DNA of 48,322 bases from a virus. Below are positions 24,010-31,784 of the stretch, piece after piece. Position 1 is the first letter of the stretch. Every line of letters starts with the position of its first letter. Location: IMG/VR virus record IMGVR_UViG_3300023181_000382, positions 1-48,322 of that record. One strand, 5' to 3'. Below the pieces are notes generated by a model, which ran no database searches, was not told the DNA's origin, and saw only the letters and a program-made list of their open reading frames with translations. Position numbers and translations under genes: made by a program.

Positions 24010-24834
24010 ATGTATCAAAAATTAAGTGTACTTAAGCCAGGAGGAATTTCTCCTGGTTCCGCTGCGGCGAAAGATCCAAACGTGACAATTGTCGACGTAG
24101 AAGATATCTTGTTTTTCCCGCCGCGTGATTCTAAAGGAATCAAAATGTTAGGGAGTTTCGCAATGAAACCGAATGCACGCATGATCCAATATTATGCGAC
24201 CAAGTCAAAAATCTCAGTGCCTTACGAAAGTGATGGCGATGAGGACAGCATTAATATTAAACAAAGTGCCGATACTCAGCATCCGGGAAACAAAGCGGAA
24301 ATTCGTGAATTGATCCAAAACTGGTTGGGCCGAAACGTTATTGTGATTTTCGGATCTTGTTCAGAACCGGAAAAAGAAGTTCTTGGAACTCCTTGCGCTC
24401 CTTTGCAATTGAAGCCGTCTAAACAAGATAATAATGATGGCCGTTTTCACATGTTAAAATGGGAAGCATTCGCGTCCTCTCAATATCTTCCAGGCTTATA
24501 CACTGGAGATTTAGTTCTTGCCGCTCCAACCGTTGTTGCGAGTGTAGCTGCTGTTGAAGTGACAAAAGCAAACGGTGCTCAATATCAGTTGCCTGCGCTT
24601 GCAGTTACCGATGCAATCGAAGTTGCCGAAATCGATCACGACCACGATCAAATAATTACATTACTTGGCGGCGGTGGCGCAGCTCCTGCAACGCTTCCTT
24701 CGGGAGTTGCAGGTGATGTAACTGTAATTTTGGCAAACGGCACAACATGGGTCAGCCTGTCAGGTTCGGTGATTAATCTTCAGGTGTTCAAAGCCGGTGC
24801 GACCACGTATCTCATCGAAGTATCTAGAAGTTAG
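24010..24834 (+). CDS. Head-associated structural protein
   Basis: A 274-residue protein 9 bases after the capsid gene and before a terminator, so in the same transcript. N-terminal 160 residues are compact alpha/beta with two close Cys (GSCSEPEKEVLGTPCAP). The C-terminal 110 residues resemble in style the Ala/Thr/Val-rich beta tail of the capsid protein, with an Asp-His patch (EIDHDHDQ). Candidate minor capsid, decoration or head-completion protein. No family recognised. Confidence 0.6.
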   Translation: MYQKLSVLKPGGISPGSAAAKDPNVTIVDVEDILFFPPRDSKGIKMLGSFAMKPNARMIQYYATKSKISVPYESDGDEDSINIKQSADTQHPGNKAEIRELIQNWLGRNVIVIFGSCSEPEKEVLGTPCAPLQLKPSKQDNNDGRFHMLKWEAFASSQYLPGLYTGDLVLAAPTVVASVAAVEVTKANGAQYQLPALAVTDAIEVAEIDHDHDQIITLLGGGGAAPATLPSGVAGDVTVILANGTTWVSLSGSVINLQVFKAGATTYLIEVSRS

Positions 24835-24862
24835 ATTAGTTTATTTTATAGATTTTGGACTT

Positions 24863-24888
24863 AAAGCCCTTCTTCGGAAGGGCTTTTT
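24863..24888 (+). terminator. Terminator after the capsid unit
   Basis: Ten-pair stem AAAGCCCTTC / GAAGGGCTTT with a TTCG tetraloop and trailing T, 28 bases after the stop. UUCG loops are especially stable, fitting a strong end to a highly expressed head transcript. Confidence 0.9.
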
Positions 24889-24961
24889 GTTTCATGTCAC
24901 ACGCATATAATGTCGAAGGCTGCATTTTTACAATCTTATTTAAAAATTAAATTCTGAAAGT

Positions 24962-25975
24962 ATGAAAAACACATTACGGGAAGCGGTCCTTGACTTTCTC
25001 AGGAACCTTCCCAAATCAAAAAGCGATCAATTCAATAAAGCATTTGAATTGTATCGCCAAACTCCGGATCGCGATCAGCATCAGGAACGCACTTACAATT
25101 CCGGATTCTCGGATTCTAGTTTAGCCAATTTGTTGTATGATCTGCAAAAGTTACACAAGATTTCAGACGTAGAAAAAAGAACACCGGTAGATGTTCCGGT
25201 TATCGAATTGCAGGAAGAGTTGACTCCGGAAGCGATTGAATTTATTAACAGTCATGGACGCGAAGAATACGACAAGCAGAAAGATCAACGATTTGGAACT
25301 GGTGATCCTGATGGCGATTCGGATTTGGGCGAAACTGAAGAAATTAAAAATGCTGAAGGCAATCTTGATTTACAGGCCGCTGCGGAATTAGAAGTAGTCG
25401 TGACACCGGAAGTCAGCACTGCGTCTGAAGAAAAAAAAGTAATTGATTTTACTCCGTCTCCGGAAACTGAAGAAAGAAAACGCCTTCGCGATGAATTTCC
25501 ATTTCTTGACGATGAAGATTGCCCGATCGAATTGCGCGCCCTGGTAACGGATAAAGTTTCGGCATACCGAAAATATTGCGTTGCACACAATCAATTGCAA
25601 GCACACCAGAACGGCACAGCCGTGATCACAGACGAAGCCGAGTTGCAAAATGTAACGAAGCTTGCCGTTGAGGAATTTGCGGCAAACAGAGCCATTTATG
25701 ACGAATTGAATTACTACAAAGCGCAAGGTAAAATTTTGGGCGTGCATCCAATCTTCCAATCACTGACTTTGCAGCGCGAAGTAAATTCAATGAACAAAGA
25801 ATTGCTCGAAAAATATGTCGCCGGCGCCAAGCAATTCATGACTACCAAAAAAGGCCAGTTGACCAGGGCGGTAAACGATCCTGAAAAAACTGCAGATCTG
25901 AATGCGGCCATCGATGGCTTCAATCAAAAACTTGTCCTGGTGAATAGAAAGCTCGAGACATTGCTCGGTGAGTAA
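24962..25975 (+). CDS. Hypothetical head-region protein
   Basis: A 337-residue protein. Residues 1-75 form a folded helical domain, 80-170 are acidic and disordered (many Glu, Pro, Asp), and 190-337 are long helices suited to a coiled structure. It opens a new gene run after the capsid terminator. Genes of this design are common near capsid genes of Bacteroidetes phages; a scaffold or minor structural role is possible but unproven. The end overlaps the next gene by 8 bases. Confidence 0.6.
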   Translation: MKNTLREAVLDFLRNLPKSKSDQFNKAFELYRQTPDRDQHQERTYNSGFSDSSLANLLYDLQKLHKISDVEKRTPVDVPVIELQEELTPEAIEFINSHGREEYDKQKDQRFGTGDPDGDSDLGETEEIKNAEGNLDLQAAAELEVVVTPEVSTASEEKKVIDFTPSPETEERKRLRDEFPFLDDEDCPIELRALVTDKVSAYRKYCVAHNQLQAHQNGTAVITDEAELQNVTKLAVEEFAANRAIYDELNYYKAQGKILGVHPIFQSLTLQREVNSMNKELLEKYVAGAKQFMTTKKGQLTRAVNDPEKTADLNAAIDGFNQKLVLVNRKLETLLGE

Positions 25976-26558
25976 ATATTTTGACATAAAAGACTTTAAA
26001 ACAGAAGAAAAGGAAGAAAAAATTTCTGAAATGTACGCGTCCAAATACCTGGTTTTTCATTTTGAAAAAGTAAAGTCTTTGGAAGAAAGCCTTAACCGGT
26101 TGCCTACAGCTGAAGAAATTTTCTTCCTTCAATCTGACAGTGCATTTAACGCATTTACGTTCATCCCATTTATTGCAAAAATATTTCCAATCAAGGAGTT
26201 ACACGCTTCCACTTACTCGATAAGTCGAAAAGTGATTGATGCGCTGATCGAGATGCACGATTGCGGAATGATCGAGAAAATCACACTGCTCGTTTCGGAC
26301 AGTATGATCAAACGAAATCCGGTTACGATCGACAACCTGATGGCAATGGCCAGCTCACGTCCAAACATGGAAGTTTTATTTGCCTGGTCACATGCGAAGG
26401 TGTGCCTGATGCGTACACACGATTTTTATTTTATAGTCGAAGGCTCCGGCAATTGGGCCGATAATGCGCATTATGAACAATATATTTTATTGAATAGTAA
26501 AAGTGCTTACGAATTTAGATTACAACTGTTTACCAATTCTAACTTAAAGAAATATTAA
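25968..26558 (+). CDS. PLD-like (single HKD) protein
   Basis: A 196-residue protein with one phospholipase D-type HKD half-site: WSHAKVCLM with H142 and K144, followed by FYFIVEGSGNW (G159-S160-G161-N162) and an acidic residue in AHYEQY. Single-HKD proteins such as Nuc or BfiI work as dimers and cleave nucleic acids, so a nuclease is more likely than a lipase. It lies between capsid and terminase genes, which suggests DNA packaging or host DNA attack. The usual Asp after the Lys is not clearly placed, so activity is uncertain. Confidence 0.7.
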   Translation: MSKYFDIKDFKTEEKEEKISEMYASKYLVFHFEKVKSLEESLNRLPTAEEIFFLQSDSAFNAFTFIPFIAKIFPIKELHASTYSISRKVIDALIEMHDCGMIEKITLLVSDSMIKRNPVTIDNLMAMASSRPNMEVLFAWSHAKVCLMRTHDFYFIVEGSGNWADNAHYEQYILLNSKSAYEFRLQLFTNSNLKKY

Positions 26559-26786
26559 ATGAAACTATTTGACAAATTTTTGATAATTGCAAACGTGTTG
26601 GGTATCCTACTTTTATTCATAGCCGCTGGCGCATCAATATTTTATGCCATCGTAGGAAATTGGCCTTGTTTTTACAGAACAATGCTTGTGGCTATATTTT
26701 TAAAATTGTCATGGGTACATGAAGATGTGAATTGTCTTTCGGAAGATGATTCAAAAGTAAGCTCATTCGATCCAGATGACCTGTAA
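26559..26786 (+). CDS. Small membrane protein
   Basis: A 75-residue protein with a strong N-terminal hydrophobic segment (about 8-32) and a second weaker one (about 38-50), then an acidic tail. It begins directly after the previous stop and overlaps the next small gene by 11 bases. Function unknown. Confidence 0.6.
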   Translation: MKLFDKFLIIANVLGILLLFIAAGASIFYAIVGNWPCFYRTMLVAIFLKLSWVHEDVNCLSEDDSKVSSFDPDDL

Positions 26787-26928
26787 AAAACTTATTGGAT
26801 CTGCAATGCTTTTCATTGCGATTGTAATCGGTGGTGCCGGTGACTACTTTGCTGCGGGCGATGAATTATTTGTCGCCGGTTCCTGGGCGTTATTTCTATT
26901 TGGAATCTATATCCTTTCAAAAAAATGA
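26776..26928 (+). CDS. Very small two-helix membrane protein
   Basis: ATG 26776 opens a 50-residue frame ending at TGA 26926-26928: a Lys-rich start, a hydrophobic helix (about 7-21), a Gly-Asp-Tyr turn and a second helix (about 33-48) ending Ser-Lys-Lys. It overlaps the membrane-protein gene before it and, with an ATGA, the gene after it. Perfect fit between two coupled genes argues that it is real. It may pair with its neighbour. Confidence 0.6.
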   Translation: MTCKKLIGSAMLFIAIVIGGAGDYFAAGDELFVAGSWALFLFGIYILSKK

Positions 26929-27248
26929 AACTTTTAGTAAATCCCCTGAAGCTTTCTGACGAACAGCTCGACGATGTGCAGAACCTCGCAGCAGCGAATT
27001 ATGCTCCGGAGAAGATTGCTTTGTATCTCGACGTCAATAAAACTGAATTTATGCAGGCTTGGTGTAACCCAGACGGCGAAATCAGGATTTATTACAATCG
27101 TGGCCAGCTGATGTCTGAATTTAAAATTAACGATAAGCAGCGCGAGCTTGCGGAATCCGGAAATATTACAGCTGCTCAAATTTTCCTGAAGGAAGCCGAA
27201 AAAACCAAACTTGAAAATTTACGCAATCAATTTTTTTTTAACGAATGA
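26925..27248 (+). CDS. Small HTH-type protein upstream of terminase
   Basis: A 107-residue protein with a helix-turn-helix-like region (about 10-45: LSDEQLDDVQNLAAANYAPE, then YLDVNKTEF). Terminase small subunits and their helpers commonly have such domains, and it lies two genes before the large subunit. Overlaps both neighbours by 4 bases. Likely DNA recognition during packaging, inferred. Confidence 0.6.
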   Translation: MKLLVNPLKLSDEQLDDVQNLAAANYAPEKIALYLDVNKTEFMQAWCNPDGEIRIYYNRGQLMSEFKINDKQRELAESGNITAAQIFLKEAEKTKLENLRNQFFFNE

Positions 27249-27871
27249 GCATTGACGACATCACATTAGATCAGCTTCAGGAATTCCTGAATCGTGGCAG
27301 CATGGAAAATGCGCCTCAAAAAATGGTAGACTATGTCGAAATGCTCGATAAGGTTCGCGGGATGCTTATCCGATTTGATATTTATGGCAGCGACGAAGGT
27401 GTAATTAAGCACTTGATATCGTTTGAAAAACTGTCCAAATATAAAGCCAGGCAAATTATCAGCGAAGCCCGCGAATTTTTCTACATCAGCAATACCGTTT
27501 CAAAAAACGCCTGGAAAAACATTTTAGCTGACAAAATGGAGCGGGCCGCAAATATGGCCTTGATGGTTGCGAAAGATACCTCTGACGTAAAAAAATACGT
27601 CGACATTTTAAAAGAAGTCGGCGCGATGCGGGAAGTTCACGTCGAAGACAAAGAGGAACTGCCGGAAGGATTTTTCGACAAACCGATCAACTTAATGACG
27701 CTCGATGCTTCAATCTTCGAATTTGGAAACGCAAATCGTGTTGGCCTGGAGAAATTCATCGACAGCCTTCCGGAACTTACCGAAAAAGAAAAAAACAGGA
27801 TCAAATCCGAAGCGATGATTTTACCTCTAAAAATATTTCCAAATGAGCAGGAAGACCCTCGTAAGGCATGA
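27245..27871 (+). CDS. Putative terminase small subunit
   Basis: A 208-residue helical protein immediately before, and overlapping by 29 bases, the large terminase gene. It has an HTH-like stretch (about 55-80: HLISFEKLSKYKARQIISEA), a central helical part suited to oligomer formation and an acidic-aromatic C-terminal tail. Size, position and layout fit a small terminase subunit that recognises the packaging site; no direct family match is claimed. Confidence 0.65.
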   Translation: MSIDDITLDQLQEFLNRGSMENAPQKMVDYVEMLDKVRGMLIRFDIYGSDEGVIKHLISFEKLSKYKARQIISEAREFFYISNTVSKNAWKNILADKMERAANMALMVAKDTSDVKKYVDILKEVGAMREVHVEDKEELPEGFFDKPINLMTLDASIFEFGNANRVGLEKFIDSLPELTEKEKNRIKSEAMILPLKIFPNEQEDPRKA

Positions 27872-29546
27872 TGATCCTTTTATAAATCCGCAATACGCAA
27901 ACTGGCTTTCCCTTACAATCGAATTGATCCAGCCGCAAAACTTGTTTCTGATTGGTGGCCGTGCAACGGCGAAGACCGCGGAGATCATTGCGCAGCGCTC
28001 GATGAATATCATGTATGATATGCCGCATAGCCAACAGGTTTTCGTTTCTGACACTTATGTGAACTGTCTCCGGAATATTATGCCAACACTTTTTGAGGGT
28101 TGGGAGCGAAAAGGCTGGAGGAATGGTCGTGACTATGTAACTGATCAGCGGCCGCCGGCGCATTTTAAAAACTGCTACAAACCGACTGATTCTTTCAAAC
28201 ATACAGTTTCGGTGAAAACCGGTGTGCGCCTGATTTTAGGAAGTTTAGATCAGCCGAGCGGTTTGGCAGGTAACTCCTTTCAACACGAATATGGCGACGA
28301 AGCCAGGCTTTTGAAATTCCAGAAATTAAAAAAACTGGATCCGGCAATTCGTGGCGAACATGCGCAGTTCGGTCATTCGGTTTTTTACCGCGGCCGAACC
28401 TTTACTTCAGATATGCCAAACATCCTTGATGGTGACGATGACTGGATAACACTCCAGGAAAAGCACATGGCGATCGATCAGGTGAAGGTAGCGCTGCAAG
28501 TTGGCGTTATTCTTAATGACATCAGAAAAGAACTTTATAACGCAGCTATAGATCGCGACTACCGAAAAAAAGATTTACTTATGAGAAATCTAGCTCGTTG
28601 GACAGAGAAGTGGGTACGGATTCGGAAAGACTTAACTTTTTACTATACGGTAAGTTCATTTGTTAATGCCGACATTCTTCAGGAAGGATTTTTCCGTGAT
28701 ACATTCAAAGCTCTGGGCCTCGAGGAATTTAAAAGCGCGATTTTATCCCTGAAGGTAAATATTACCAAGGGCGAAAAATTTTATGGTGGTCTGGGTGAAC
28801 ATCATTTTTATGATGATGGCGTTTTAAATTCCTATTACGATCGGTATAACCTCACCGATGAAATCGAAGAAAGCAGCCAGGGCTTGCGATATATTGATCA
28901 TCATGCAAAATTAGAGATAGGTGTCGATTTTGGCGACCAGTTGAGTATCGTCGCTGCGCAACCACGCGGGAATTATTTCTACGTCCTGAAGGATTTTCAC
29001 ACCTTGCCTCCGGAAAGCATCAAAGAAATCGGGGAGAAGCTCCGGACATTTTTTAAACACCACAAAAACAAGGTCATCGATATGTATTATGACCGGTCGA
29101 TGAATCAATACAAGCGAATTAAAGGCGACTGGGCCTCGCGGCTGAAGGAAGCAATTGAATTCAGAAATGGTGTGGCGACCGGTTGGACCGTTAACTTAAA
29201 ATCTGAAAATCAATCGAACATTCTTCAGGAGGAAGAATACAGCTTTGCAAAAGATTTTATGGGCGAGGCATCGCCGGAACTGCCGAAGCTAAAAATTGAC
29301 AAATTTCAGTGCAAGCACTTGAAAAGTTCGCTCGAGCTTACCAAAATTACGGTAAAAGTTGACAAAAATACTGGTTCAAAATCTATTCATAAAGACAAAT
29401 CTTCGGAGAAACTGCCGATGCATTTGCGGCCAATGTACTCTACGAACTTTTCTGATGCATTCAAATACCTTATTTACCGTCGCGAATTCGTTGAGCCGTT
29501 GACTAAAACGAACTATTATGGCAATATGGATCCAGGAATCTATTAA
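27843..29546 (+). CDS. terL: Terminase large subunit
   Basis: A 567-residue packaging motor. ATPase: Walker A GGRATAKT at 38-45, with the Lys-Thr pair, and Walker B-like HEYGDEA near 148-154. Nuclease (RNase H-like): D362 in GVDFGD, D417 in MYYDRS and D538 in NFSDAF, the three acids expected to bind metal. It cuts concatemers and pumps DNA into proheads through the portal encoded 3.4 kb downstream, an unusual separation caused by the accessory island between. Starts inside the small-subunit gene. Confidence 0.92.
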   Translation: MSRKTLVRHDDPFINPQYANWLSLTIELIQPQNLFLIGGRATAKTAEIIAQRSMNIMYDMPHSQQVFVSDTYVNCLRNIMPTLFEGWERKGWRNGRDYVTDQRPPAHFKNCYKPTDSFKHTVSVKTGVRLILGSLDQPSGLAGNSFQHEYGDEARLLKFQKLKKLDPAIRGEHAQFGHSVFYRGRTFTSDMPNILDGDDDWITLQEKHMAIDQVKVALQVGVILNDIRKELYNAAIDRDYRKKDLLMRNLARWTEKWVRIRKDLTFYYTVSSFVNADILQEGFFRDTFKALGLEEFKSAILSLKVNITKGEKFYGGLGEHHFYDDGVLNSYYDRYNLTDEIEESSQGLRYIDHHAKLEIGVDFGDQLSIVAAQPRGNYFYVLKDFHTLPPESIKEIGEKLRTFFKHHKNKVIDMYYDRSMNQYKRIKGDWASRLKEAIEFRNGVATGWTVNLKSENQSNILQEEEYSFAKDFMGEASPELPKLKIDKFQCKHLKSSLELTKITVKVDKNTGSKSIHKDKSSEKLPMHLRPMYSTNFSDAFKYLIYRREFVEPLTKTNYYGNMDPGIY

Positions 29547-29647
29547 AATACAACAATATCCGTTAGCGCTTAACGTTCGTACTTGCTACCGGTACAAAAT
29601 CGGAAGGTTTTGATTTCTTGGGGAAGTTTAAAAGTGGAAGAATTTGG

Positions 29648-29675
29648 ACCCGCAATTGTGTTGCGGGTTTTTTTT
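29648..29675 (+). terminator. Terminator after the terminase
   Basis: Stem ACCCGCAA / TTGCGGGT with a 5-nt loop and a run of eight T. It ends the head-packaging transcript and separates it from the accessory island. Confidence 0.9.
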
Positions 29676-29696
29676 ATTCTAAAAGAACAAAATTTC

Positions 29697-29704
29697 TATA
29701 TTTG
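29697..29704 (+). promoter_or_regulatory. -7 box of a single-gene promoter
   Basis: TATATTTG, identical to the boxes at 13729, 38424 and the tRNA promoter. No clear TTG upstream: the -33 region falls in the T-run of the terminator. Start of RNA near 29711 excludes the in-frame TTG at 29706 as start codon. Confidence 0.6.
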
Positions 29705-29723
29705 ATTGATAAATAAATTCAAA

Positions 29724-30248
29724 ATGAAAAACCAAACTGATAATGCGCACGCGCGTTTAAAAAGAAATAGTAAATTATTGAAACGACTTTTTAAAATTTT
29801 GCTTGTGTGCGGAATAGGTTACACTATGTTCATAATTTATAACGGAATGACGGATCAAAATTTAATTAAATTTTGCTATGCATTTTTTGCAGGAAATGCT
29901 GTCGCTGCGAATTGTCTGTTCTCTCTTGGCCGTACAAATCTTGTTATAAAACCTGATTATGAAAATCTAAGAAAAGATGATTTCCAAACCTTAATAAATT
30001 CCTCAGGTTTGTATTTCTTGGTCGCTGCGATTATTGGGTTGTTTGCTTCAGGCATTGCTTATGTTCAAAACAATGGCACCTTGCCGATATTTGTAAGTAC
30101 AACTCATACTGAAACTGTGTTTGTGATACTCTCTGTATTTTTAACCATCGGTGTTATATTTGCAAGTGCTGCCACATTAAATTTTTTAAAGTTTGCTATT
30201 CCAGAAATTGTTGATTTAATTTTTTCAGAAAAGAAAGATCTTGAATGA
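29724..30248 (+). CDS. Four-helix membrane protein, likely accessory (moron) gene
   Basis: A 174-residue protein with a basic N-terminus and four hydrophobic helices at about 22-41, 47-67, 92-113 and 130-155, ending in a charged tail. It stands alone between two terminators with its own promoter, the layout of a moron. Such lone membrane proteins in phages often mediate superinfection exclusion, but no family is recognised. Composition is more AT-rich than the terminase gene. Confidence 0.6.
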   Translation: MKNQTDNAHARLKRNSKLLKRLFKILLVCGIGYTMFIIYNGMTDQNLIKFCYAFFAGNAVAANCLFSLGRTNLVIKPDYENLRKDDFQTLINSSGLYFLVAAIIGLFASGIAYVQNNGTLPIFVSTTHTETVFVILSVFLTIGVIFASAATLNFLKFAIPEIVDLIFSEKKDLE

Positions 30249-30289
30249 GCTTTCGCAATCCGAGCGCGCAGCGCGAGAATTTCAAAAAG

Positions 30290-30315
30290 AAAAACGGCCT
30301 TAAATAAGCCGTTTT
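30290..30315. terminator. Bidirectional terminator between converging genes
   Basis: AAAACGGC / GCCGTTTT stem with a small internal bulge, A-run on one side and T-run on the other. It serves the membrane-protein gene on the plus strand and the methylase operon on the minus strand. Confidence 0.8.
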
Positions 30316-30964
30316 AAGCGTTCGGGTAAAACAAAATAGACTTGGTGTTGTTTTTCCAATATTCATAATTTACCGCCAAAGAAAACCGCGGTTTTTCGAT
30401 ACCTAACGAATTCATGCAGTGAATTTCCGCGCGGACTTCGTGAAAGCATAAATTTATCGCTGTCATTTTGCAGCAAATCGGGTCGAGATCCTGACAAATA
30501 AAATAATTTCCTTTTACGTGGTGATTGCTCGCCAAAATCATCCGACCACTACCGCAGCACGGATCATTTACGGTGATTCCCCAATTTTCAGGCTCTTGTA
30601 TCATCATCGCCATCATAGTGCAAAGCGCCGGCGGTGTAAAGAATTGCCCAAAGTTTGATTTTTTATAATTTCCTGCAAGGCATTCGTAATATTCGCCAAG
30701 CGGATCGCACCAATGATCGGGCGTGTGTCTGTCGTAAATTTTCACAAGCTCGGCAAATAATCTGCAAAGTGTGTCGAGTTCTTTCCTATCATATTTTTTT
30801 ATGGTTTCCAAATATAAATTTTCTTGCGTCTGGTGTCCCATTGCACAAACGATGACGGTTAGCAGATCATCAAAAACGCGGCTCAGGTCGTGCTTGTATT
30901 GAAATTCAAAAAATAAGGAGTTGAACGCGGTCAACTCCTTTGGAATATCTCTATTTTTTAGCAT
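30314..30964 (-). CDS. N6-adenine DNA methylase-like protein lacking motif IV
   Basis: A 216-residue protein of the type I/HsdM-like N-6 methylase group. GQFFTPPALCTMM near 105-117 and DPCCGSGRM near 133-141 are the X and I (SAM-binding) motifs, followed by CQDLDPICCKMTAINL. The (N/D)PP(Y/F) catalytic motif expected after the EIHCMNSL strand is absent: the sequence reads FSLAVNYEYW and ends. Short relatives of this form are common on plasmids and phages. It may bind SAM or DNA without methylating, or use another loop. It overlaps the ArdC-like gene by 14 bases. Confidence 0.8.
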   Translation of the reverse strand: MLKNRDIPKELTAFNSLFFEFQYKHDLSRVFDDLLTVIVCAMGHQTQENLYLETIKKYDRKELDTLCRLFAELVKIYDRHTPDHWCDPLGEYYECLAGNYKKSNFGQFFTPPALCTMMAMMIQEPENWGITVNDPCCGSGRMILASNHHVKGNYFICQDLDPICCKMTAINLCFHEVRAEIHCMNSLGIEKPRFSLAVNYEYWKNNTKSILFYPNA

Positions 30965-31313
30965 CGCGCGCTTTTACTTGGGCGTTACTGAATAAATAGC
31001 AAAGCGGAAAAAATTCGTTTTCGTCGTCCTCTTCGGCTTCGGGATTTTTCTCTTTATTTTGTACGGCTTTAGGTTTTCCCCAAATAACAAAAGAAGATTC
31101 GCCTTTATTGACAGTAAAACCTTTGCGATTCCATTCCATAAGCGTGTGAAATTCTGTGTGCTCTGCTGTTTTATAAAATTGCTCGATGATGATTTCATTA
31201 ATTTTCAAATCGGGAAATTCAGTTTCTTGCAATTCTTTAGCGTTTGCAGAGAGGGCCCGTAAGGCTTTGCGTTTTTCGTGGTAAGGCGTTAATTTTGCTG
31301 TTTCTGTTGTCAT
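30951..31313 (-). CDS. ArdC-like antirestriction protein (N-terminal domain type)
   Basis: A 120-residue protein resembling the N-terminal single-stranded-DNA-binding domain of ArdC antirestriction proteins: LMEWNRKGFTVNKGESSFVIWGKP (W-x-x-x-G-x-x-V-x-K-G-E) near 58-81, an acidic linker, then FFPLCYLFSNAQV near 101-113, matching the F-x-V-x-x-V-F-x-x-x-Q strand. The protease half of full ArdC is absent. Next to a methylase, it suggests protection of incoming DNA. The motif match is by eye and partial. Confidence 0.6.
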   Translation of the reverse strand: MTTETAKLTPYHEKRKALRALSANAKELQETEFPDLKINEIIIEQFYKTAEHTEFHTLMEWNRKGFTVNKGESSFVIWGKPKAVQNKEKNPEAEEDDENEFFPLCYLFSNAQVKARDAKK

Positions 31314-31506
31314 GGCATATAATTTTAGTAATGATTAATTTATTTTTTTGTACTTGTATTTCTACATTTTCCCCAATGTCAAAGCCTGCGCTTTGCATCC
31401 AGTCTCCGGAAAGAATTAATTTTGGTTTGATGCTGTTTGACCACTTCGCACGGATAAAATGTGAGGAAATTTTTAGCTTGCGGACTTCTTTAAAAAATGT
31501 ACTCAT
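31237..31506 (-). CDS. SymE-like small protein
   Basis: An 89-residue protein with the SymE pattern PKLILSGDWMQSAGFDIG then ENVEIQVQKNKLIIT, an AbrB-like swapped-hairpin fold. SymE of E. coli is an SOS-induced RNA-cutting or nucleoid-condensing toxin controlled by an antisense RNA; many relatives act as regulators. ATG 31506 is chosen (the frame opens at 31554) because the SymE pattern follows it. The C-terminal 26 residues overlap the ArdC-like gene by 77 bases, and the N-terminus overlaps the upstream gene by 17. Confidence 0.65.
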   Translation of the reverse strand: MSTFFKEVRKLKISSHFIRAKWSNSIKPKLILSGDWMQSAGFDIGENVEIQVQKNKLIITKIICHDNRNSKINALPRKTQSLTGPLCKR

Positions 31507-31714
31507 TGAAATCTGACTTTGTGCCTTCGTGATATTCGATGAATTTTTCTGCAATGGCTTGCGCTCTGTTGAACGCGCTTTTTATCTGACTTTTGAAGTA
31601 GTCAAAATCACGATCGTTAAAAATTTTTGAAAGTCCTTTTGAAGATAGGATTTCATTTACTTGGTGTGAAAGCTTAATTGATGTATTTTTGGCAGTGGAT
31701 TGTATATGTGTCAT
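31490..31714 (-). CDS. Small hypothetical protein
   Basis: A 74-residue helical protein, mildly basic, with an SKIFNDRDFDYFKSQIKSAF helix. Shares the ATACGCC-ATG leader type with two other genes of this operon. It might bind DNA or act as antitoxin partner of the SymE-like protein downstream, but only position supports that. Confidence 0.55.
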   Translation of the reverse strand: MTHIQSTAKNTSIKLSHQVNEILSSKGLSKIFNDRDFDYFKSQIKSAFNRAQAIAEKFIEYHEGTKSDFNEYIF

Positions 31715-31741
31715 GGCGTATATAGTTTTTAAAATTTACTG

Positions 31742-31774
31742 AAAAGAAACGCCCTATTTCCCGTAGGGCGTTTT
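31742..31774. terminator. Hairpin terminator or attenuator inside the minus operon
   Basis: AAACGCCCTA / TAGGGCGTTT stem, loop of 7, with T-rich tails on both strands. On the minus strand it lies after the gene 31785-32249 and before 31714, so it may stop or attenuate transcription into the SymE-ArdC-methylase genes. Confidence 0.75.
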
Positions 31775-31784
31775 GCTTTTTCTT

